From Thiobacillus sp. (GTDB taxonomy: Bacteria > Pseudomonadota > Gammaproteobacteria > Burkholderiales > Thiobacillaceae): a stretch of DNA of 35,937 nt. This document shows, piece by piece, positions 30,248 to 35,937 of this stretch. The notes beneath the pieces were generated by a model. It made no database searches and was not told the origin of the DNA. It worked only from the letters and a program-made list of their open reading frames with translations. The DNA is taken from contig JAIOJU010000061.1 in NCBI GenBank assembly GCA_019911765.1, forward strand, positions 1-35,937, in the 5' to 3' direction. The position numbers and the translations under genes are program-made. How positions within the stretch are numbered: the first letter of the stretch is position 1; each line of letters starts with the position of its first letter.

Positions 30248-30696
30248 CTGGCGTCATCAAGCTGGGACTTGTTGCCGAGTTCCTCGATCCGCTTTTTTTC
30301 TTCCTTGCGAATCTCGGCCATTAGCGCCGCATCCGGGTCCTGCCACGTGGCCCCTGAGCTGCGCGCCATCCAGGCAACAGCACGGGCAAACTCTTCCAGC
30401 GTGAGGTCCGGCTGCCCGCCACGGGGCGGCATCCCGCGCAAACCCACCCAGCCATGCGCCGTTACCACCGACTGGCCTTCGGCAATCAGCTCACGCCAAC
30501 GCTCCCCGTCTCCGGATTTTGGCGCATTGGCCACACCGGTGGAATGACAGGCGATGCACACGTTCTGATAGACCTGCTCACCGCTTTTCAAGGCAGAAGT
30601 GGCTGTCTGATCGAATGTGCCCACCACGGGGGGCTGACTGCAAGCGCCAAGTGCCAGGCTCAGTGCAGTCAAAACGACGAAAGAACGGTAACTCAT
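30235..30696 (-). CDS. Cytochrome c5-like c-type cytochrome, lipoprotein
   Basis: ALSLALGACSQP lipobox; CIACH haem site; LRGMPPRGG. Confidence 0.9.
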   Translation of the reverse strand: MSYRSFVVLTALSLALGACSQPPVVGTFDQTATSALKSGEQVYQNVCIACHSTGVANAPKSGDGERWRELIAEGQSVVTAHGWVGLRGMPPRGGQPDLTLEEFARAVAWMARSSGATWQDPDAALMAEIRKEEKKRIEELGNKSQLDDASYRP

Positions 30697-30742
30697 GTAA
30701 TGCTCGCTCCTGATCATGCAATGATTTACATCATCCTTTGAA

Positions 30743-31417
30743 TCAGCCTGCATTTGGCATCACCTGTTCAAAACTGGTGATCGCCGCAAACCCCTCGCAA
30801 TCCTTATGCGGCTGTTTCGAATCCGGATTGCACACCGCCAGCAATTGCGCGATCCCATACGCCTGCGCGCTTTTCAGCACCGGCAAGCTGTCATCGACAA
30901 ACAGTGTCCGTTGCCTGTCGAACGACTCGATTCCCTGCAGACCCTGCCAGAAATCCGGATGTTCCTTGGGCAGCCCAATTTGATGCGATGAAATCAGCGC
31001 ATCGAAATAGGCATCGATGCGGGTCTCGCGCATTTTCAGGTCAAGGCTTTTGGGGTGCGCATTGGTGACCATCACCACCCGCCGCCCCGACTCGCGCAAC
31101 GCCCCGAGGAACGCCGGAACGTCCGGACGCACGGCGATGAGGTGCACCACCTCTTCCTTCAGCTGCATGATGTCGAGCGCGAGTTCGCTGGCCCAGAAAT
31201 CCAGGCAATACCAGTTGAGGGTGCCGGCGTGGCGTTCGTAATGGGCAGTGAGGTGGGCACGCGCAGTGTCCGGCGCCAGGCTGTGATACTCGGCATAGCG
31301 GCGCGGCATGTGTTCCAGCCAGAAGTGGTTGTCGAAGTGCAGGTCGAGCAGGGTGCCATCCATGTCGAGCAGGACGGTGTCGACGTGTGACCAGTCAATC
31401 ACGGTGTTACCCGGCAT
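30743..31417 (-). CDS. yrfG: HAD hydrolase, GMP/IMP nucleotidase YrfG-like
   Basis: VLLDMDGTLLDLHFDNHFW; VMVTNAHPKSLDLKM; FVDDSLPVL. Confidence 0.9.
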   Translation of the reverse strand: MPGNTVIDWSHVDTVLLDMDGTLLDLHFDNHFWLEHMPRRYAEYHSLAPDTARAHLTAHYERHAGTLNWYCLDFWASELALDIMQLKEEVVHLIAVRPDVPAFLGALRESGRRVVMVTNAHPKSLDLKMRETRIDAYFDALISSHQIGLPKEHPDFWQGLQGIESFDRQRTLFVDDSLPVLKSAQAYGIAQLLAVCNPDSKQPHKDCEGFAAITSFEQVMPNAG

Positions 31418-31421
31418 GGCT

Positions 31422-32378
31422 TCAGAACAGTTCGTCTTTCGATACGCCACGCCGCCGCAGCAGTTGTCGCAGGATGCGCAGTGACTCCATCTGGATCTGG
31501 CGCACGCGCTCACGCGTGACCTGCAATTCCAGCGCCAGGTCTTCGAGGGTGCAGGCTTCGCAGTTGTTCAGGCCAAAGCGGCGTTCAATCACCCAGCGCT
31601 GCTTGTCGTTGAGCTGGGTCAGCCATTCATGGACGTGATGCTCGATTTCCTCGAGCTGGAGCATTTCATCCGGCAGGTGGGCGTTGTCGTCGGCGATGGC
31701 CTCGCCCAGCGACAGGGTGGGATCGACATCCAGCGGCGCATCGAGCGAGGCAACGCGTTCATTGAGCTGCATGATGCGGCGCACGTCTTCGACCGGGTGG
31801 CCGGTCAGCGCAGCGATGTCATCGGAACTGGCGTCGGTCACCCCATGGGTTTCCAGATGGCGCTTGGCACGCAGGTAGATATTGAGTTCCTTGATGATAT
31901 GCACCGGCAGGCGGATGGTGCGCGACTGGTTCATGATCGCGCGCTCGATGTTCTGCCGGATCCACCAGGTGGCGTAGGTGGAAAAGCGGAAGCCGCGCTC
32001 GGGATCGAATTTTTCCAGCGCATGGATGAGGCCGAGATTGCCCTCCTCCACCAGATCGAGCAGGGTCAGCCCGCGATTGGCGTAATGCTTGGCGATGTTG
32101 ACCACCAGCCGCAGGTTGCGCTCGATCATGGTCTGACGCGCCTCGAAATCGCCCTTCACCGTGAGCCGGGCCAGCGCGGCTTCCTCTGCCGCAGTCAGCA
32201 GCGGCGCCTTGCCAATTTCATTGAGGTATAGCTGGGTGACGTCAACCTGCGATTCGCCCAGAATCGCGGAGGCAAGTTCCTCGCTGCTGTCTGCAGCATT
32301 TTCTGCCGCAGCCTGCTGTTCCGCTTCGGCATCTTCAGGCGTCAGGTCGTCCGATTCTTCCTTGGGTTGGCGGCTCAT
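31422..32378 (-). CDS. rpoS: RNA polymerase sigma factor RpoS
   Basis: [59 protein letters not shown]. Confidence 0.96.
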   Translation of the reverse strand: MSRQPKEESDDLTPEDAEAEQQAAAENAADSSEELASAILGESQVDVTQLYLNEIGKAPLLTAAEEAALARLTVKGDFEARQTMIERNLRLVVNIAKHYANRGLTLLDLVEEGNLGLIHALEKFDPERGFRFSTYATWWIRQNIERAIMNQSRTIRLPVHIIKELNIYLRAKRHLETHGVTDASSDDIAALTGHPVEDVRRIMQLNERVASLDAPLDVDPTLSLGEAIADDNAHLPDEMLQLEEIEHHVHEWLTQLNDKQRWVIERRFGLNNCEACTLEDLALELQVTRERVRQIQMESLRILRQLLRRRGVSKDELF

Positions 32379-33304
32379 GAGCGCTCCGGCAGGTAGTTCA
32401 GTGGATCAAGCGGTTTGCCATATCGGCGGATTTCAAAATGCAGCTTCACCCGGTCGGCGTCGCTGTCGCCCATCAAGGCAATTCTTTGTCCGGCGGTTAC
32501 GGTATCGCCTTCCTTCACCAGGATGGTTTCATTGTGCGCATAGGCCGACAGAAACTCGCCCGGGTGTTTGACGATCAGCAATCGACCATAACCTCGCAGA
32601 CCGCTGCCACTGTACACCACCTTGCCGGGGGCCACGGCTTTTACCGGTGCATTGCGTGCGCCGACAATATCGATGCCCTTGCCACCCGCAGCGCCAAAGC
32701 GTCCGAGCAGGGTGCCGTCCGTCGGCCACAGCCAGCTGCCAGCCGTCCCGGCCGCGGCGGGGGCCACAGGCGGGACGGGTGTCACCGCGGGTGTGGAAGT
32801 GGGCGTTACAACGGGTTTGATCGCAGGCGGGGCCACCGCGGCAACAACTGCCGGAGGATTCGTCACCTGTGCCCAATTGGCTGCGGAATACGGCAGCAAA
32901 ATCGCCTGCGGGGTGCTGACCAGCGCCGGATCGTCAAGCGGAATCGCGGTCGGTGCGTCCAGCGGGCGGGCGTTCAGCCCGGGTCCCATATCGAGCGGCT
33001 GGATTTCAACTGCGCCCGGTGGCGGCGTCAACCGCAGCACCTGATCGACGAGGATACGGTCCGCCGATTCAAGCTGGTTCCATCGGGCGATCTCGCGGTA
33101 ATCCAGATTATTGGCAAATGCGATGGCATACAGGGTATCGCCGCGCTGCACGGTGTGCAGGCCATTGGTGGAGGGGGCGATTTGCGCGGTCACAATCGGT
33201 GCGGAGCGAACTTGCGCTGCTGCGCGATCGCTCACCGGCGCCGGACCGTAGGCGGAACAGGCGGCCAGGCCCAGTAACGACAAGCTCAACCCGAGGTTTC
33301 TCAT
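32375..33304 (-). CDS. nlpD: LysM/M23 murein hydrolase activator NlpD
   Basis: Lipobox LLGLAACS; Lys[29 protein letters not shown]23 domain [26 protein letters not shown]. Confidence 0.94.
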   Translation of the reverse strand: MRNLGLSLSLLGLAACSAYGPAPVSDRAAAQVRSAPIVTAQIAPSTNGLHTVQRGDTLYAIAFANNLDYREIARWNQLESADRILVDQVLRLTPPPGAVEIQPLDMGPGLNARPLDAPTAIPLDDPALVSTPQAILLPYSAANWAQVTNPPAVVAAVAPPAIKPVVTPTSTPAVTPVPPVAPAAAGTAGSWLWPTDGTLLGRFGAAGGKGIDIVGARNAPVKAVAPGKVVYSGSGLRGYGRLLIVKHPGEFLSAYAHNETILVKEGDTVTAGQRIALMGDSDADRVKLHFEIRRYGKPLDPLNYLPERS

Positions 33305-33327
33305 GCTCCGCCCGACGGCTGTCTCCA

Positions 33328-34008
33328 TCAAGCCACCCCCGGCAGCAGAGGAACAAACTTCACGCCTTCAAGCAGGCTTTCGCTATAGCTATCACCCTGG
33401 CGTTCCACCACGCACAAGGTTTGCGTGGCATTGCCGAGCGGCATCACCAGACGTCCGCCCTCTGCCAATTGCGGCAGCAGTGCCTGCGGCACCTCACCAA
33501 ACGCGGCTGCGATCACGATGGCATCGAACGGGGCAAAATCCTGTGCGCCTGAAATGCCATCACCATGCTTGGGCTTGACGTTGTTGATCCGCAACTGGCG
33601 CAGGCGCGGGCGCGTTTTGCCGACCAGCGCAGCGATGCGCTCCATCGACACCACTTCGCGTGCCAGCTTGCCCAGCACCGCAGCCTGATAGCCGCAACCC
33701 AGGCCGATTTCCAGTACGCGGCCGAGGTCACGGCCATTGCCGTTCTCGCCATGGCGCGCAAGTTCAGCCATGCGCGCCACGATGTAGGGATTGGAAATCG
33801 TCTGCCCGAAGCCAATCGGCAACGCCGTATCTTCATAGGCACGCGATTCCAGCGCCTGATCGACGAACAGATGGCGCGGCACGTCGCCCATGGCAGCCAG
33901 CACGATGGCATCCTTGATCCCCTGCTCACGCAGGCGCTCGACCATGCGGCCGCGCGTGCGGGCCGAGGTCATGCCGATGCCGGCGCGCGAGTTCAGGGTT
34001 TCAGCCAT
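33328..34008 (-). CDS. pcm: Protein-L-isoaspartate O-methyltransferase
   Basis: [50 protein letters not shown] 34008 chosen. Confidence 0.95.
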   Translation of the reverse strand: MAETLNSRAGIGMTSARTRGRMVERLREQGIKDAIVLAAMGDVPRHLFVDQALESRAYEDTALPIGFGQTISNPYIVARMAELARHGENGNGRDLGRVLEIGLGCGYQAAVLGKLAREVVSMERIAALVGKTRPRLRQLRINNVKPKHGDGISGAQDFAPFDAIVIAAAFGEVPQALLPQLAEGGRLVMPLGNATQTLCVVERQGDSYSESLLEGVKFVPLLPGVA

Positions 34009-34736
34009 GCGTTCACACTGTCCATCTGGCTGTAACGGGTCAAATCCATTTGCAGCGGGGTGATCGAAACCGAGCCATTGGCCACGGCATGAAAATCGGT
34101 GCCCTCGCCCGCATCCTGCGCCGCACCGGCCGCCCCCACCCAATATACGGTCTGGCCGCGCGGGTTGGTGGTCTTGACCACCGATTCGGCCTTGTGGCGC
34201 TTGCCCAGACGGGTCACATACTGGCCTTTCAAGTCGTCCCAGGCGCAATCCGGCACGTTGACGTTGAGCAGCATCGGCTCGGTGGGCGGTTGCGCCTGAA
34301 TGCGCTTGGCCAGTTCGAGCACCACGCGTGCGGCCGTGTCGAAATGCTGGGCGTCATGCGTGGCGACCGACACCGCAATCGACGGAATGCCCAGCAGATA
34401 GCCTTCGGTCGCAGCGGCAACGGTGCCGGAATAAATCGTGTCATCGCCCATGTTGGCACCGTGATTGATGCCGGAAATCACCATGTCGGGCAGGTGATCC
34501 AGCATGCCGGTCACGGCCAGATGCACGCAGTCGGTGGGGGTGCCGTTGACGTAGTAGAACCCGCTGGGCGCCTGGCGCAGCATCAGCGGGCGGTCGAGCG
34601 TGAGCGAGTTGGAGGCGCCGCTGCGGTCACGCTCGGGCGCCACCACGGTGATGTCGGCCAGCGTGCCGAGCGCCTGGGCCAGTGCGGCCAGGCCTGGAGC
34701 AAAGTATCCATCATCGTTGGAAAGCAGGATACGCAT
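33993..34736 (-). CDS. surE: 5'/3'-nucleotidase SurE
   Basis: [50 protein letters not shown]. Confidence 0.97.
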   Translation of the reverse strand: MRILLSNDDGYFAPGLAALAQALGTLADITVVAPERDRSGASNSLTLDRPLMLRQAPSGFYYVNGTPTDCVHLAVTGMLDHLPDMVISGINHGANMGDDTIYSGTVAAATEGYLLGIPSIAVSVATHDAQHFDTAARVVLELAKRIQAQPPTEPMLLNVNVPDCAWDDLKGQYVTRLGKRHKAESVVKTTNPRGQTVYWVGAAGAAQDAGEGTDFHAVANGSVSITPLQMDLTRYSQMDSVNAWLKP

Positions 34737-34839
34737 CAGCGGCTGCCCCCGAACAGGGCAGGCAATCGAGTGAAGGAATTCATGGCGATGATGCGTGCGT
34801 CGAACATGCGCCCGATTCTACCATCGGGTGTTGCCTGAT

Positions 34840-35937
34840 TCAGTCGTATTCCCGGCTGTAGAACGCATCAAAGCTGCTTTGCTGTCCAGCCTGCGCTTCC
34901 AGCCGGATGCGCGGCGTCAGTTGGTACAGCACCTTGACCACCTGGCTCAGGCCATCGAGGCTTTGCTCGTAACTCAGCGTGGCACGCGAGGACAGGCGCT
35001 TGCCCACGCTGACCACGGTGCTGGTGAGGTCTTCCCCGCCACCGGAGCGCACGTCGAAACTGTCGATGCCCAGCGTGTCGGCCAGCTTCGACTGAAAACT
35101 CACCGAGTCGGCCTGGCTCAACAATGCGGCCGCCGCCACCTGCATCACCACGAATTCCTGCTGGCCCACGTTATCCAGGCCATGACCCAGCACCAGCCAG
35201 GAAAGCTTTTCGGTATCGGGCAGGGCCGGATCGGAATACAGCTTCACCACCGGGCGCTGCACCGTGCCGCCGACCTGCACGCCCGCCTTGACGGTCGGCG
35301 TCTTGCGCACTGCCAGCACATCCAGTCCGGGATTGCCGATCGGCCCGCCGAAGCGCAGCACGCCACGTTCGATATCCAGCGTCTGCGCATAGGCGGCGTA
35401 GCGCCCTTCCTCCACCATGATCGTGCCTTCGCCGCGCAGGGTCTGGTTGGCGGTGAACACACGCAACTGGCCGCCCAGTCGCGCATCGAGTCCGGCGCCC
35501 TTGAACAGGAAATCCTTGCCCAGCTTGAGGGTGAGATCGAGCGCCAATGGATAGCGTTGCGCCACCGGCTTTTCGCGTGGCGGACGGCCCACGACCACCA
35601 CATCGGACGACAGGGTGGGGCGGCTGGATTCGGGCATTTCCAGTCGGGCGCGGTCCGCCGTGAGTTCACCGGTCAGTTGCAGGCGCTGCGCATCCAGATT
35701 GAGCTGGGTGACGCCGGACACGATGACGCGACGGTCACTGCGGTTGGTGACGGCAAATTTTTCGAACGTCAGGATCAACCCGGCCTGTGGATTCTTCAGC
35801 TGGGCTTCGCCGCTCACCACGATGCGTCCACTCTGCCCCTTCAGCTCGCCCTGCTCCACCCGCACCCGGTCGTCGTTCAGCGCCAGTTTGAGGGCGCCAT
35901 CGGTAATGGCGACGCCTTCTTCCGGCATGGCAAAGCG
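34840..35937 (-). CDS. tamB: Translocation and assembly module TamB, C-terminal part (5' end outside window)
   Basis: DUF490-type C-terminus: GEGTIMVEEGRYAAYAQTLDIERGVLRFGGPIGNPGLDVLAVRK...PDTEKLSWLVLGHGLD. Confidence 0.92.
   Translation of the reverse strand, partial: RFAMPEEGVAITDGALKLALNDDRVRVEQGELKGQSGRIVVSGEAQLKNPQAGLILTFEKFAVTNRSDRRVIVSGVTQLNLDAQRLQLTGELTADRARLEMPESSRPTLSSDVVVVGRPPREKPVAQRYPLALDLTLKLGKDFLFKGAGLDARLGGQLRVFTANQTLRGEGTIMVEEGRYAAYAQTLDIERGVLRFGGPIGNPGLDVLAVRKTPTVKAGVQVGGTVQRPVVKLYSDPALPDTEKLSWLVLGHGLDNVGQQEFVVMQVAAAALLSQADSVSFQSKLADTLGIDSFDVRSGGGEDLTSTVVSVGKRLSSRATLSYEQSLDGLSQVVKVLYQLTPRIRLEAQAGQQSSFDAFYSREYD

Noticed and set aside
1-35937. CRISPR array, tRNA, rRNA or intact transposase
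   Set aside because: No regularly spaced direct repeats, no recognisable cloverleaf or rRNA sequence, and no transposase/integrase motifs seen; a tRNAscan/ISfinder search would be decisive

Overview
Mostly housekeeping chromosome of a GC-rich proteobacterium, probably betaproteobacterial judging from gene content (efp with R32 next to earP; surE-pcm-nlpD-rpoS cluster). From left to right: metG 3' end, acylphosphatase, dnaE, efp/earP, a cold-shock gene, icd, a pseudouridine synthase, a NUDIX hydrolase, mnmA, glnS; then an accessory-looking stretch of about 9 kb (Old Yellow Enzyme oxidoreductase, TetR regulator, complete RND tripartite efflux operon) bracketed by ~125-bp inverted repeats; then a PIN/RHH toxin-antitoxin pair, msrA, GST, a uracil-DNA glycosylase-like gene, thrC, a CZB-GGDEF diguanylate cyclase, hom, alaA, a DUF498/Mth938-like gene, cytochrome c, a YrfG-like HAD nucleotidase, rpoS, nlpD, pcm, surE and tamB (partial). 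The observations most worth a second look are: (i) a compact minus-strand sRNA candidate near 551-650 carrying an exact CCTCCTTT anti-Shine-Dalgarno core and ending in a perfect terminator; (ii) the inverted repeat pair (50 bp perfect core) flanking the OYE/efflux segment; (iii) a nested inverted-repeat element between hom and alaA; (iv) a zinc-binding CZB-type diguanylate cyclase embedded between hom and thrC; (v) an unlisted 51-aa ORF after mnmA. I did not find convincing evidence for a completely new multi-gene system, CRISPR array, tRNA or rRNA.
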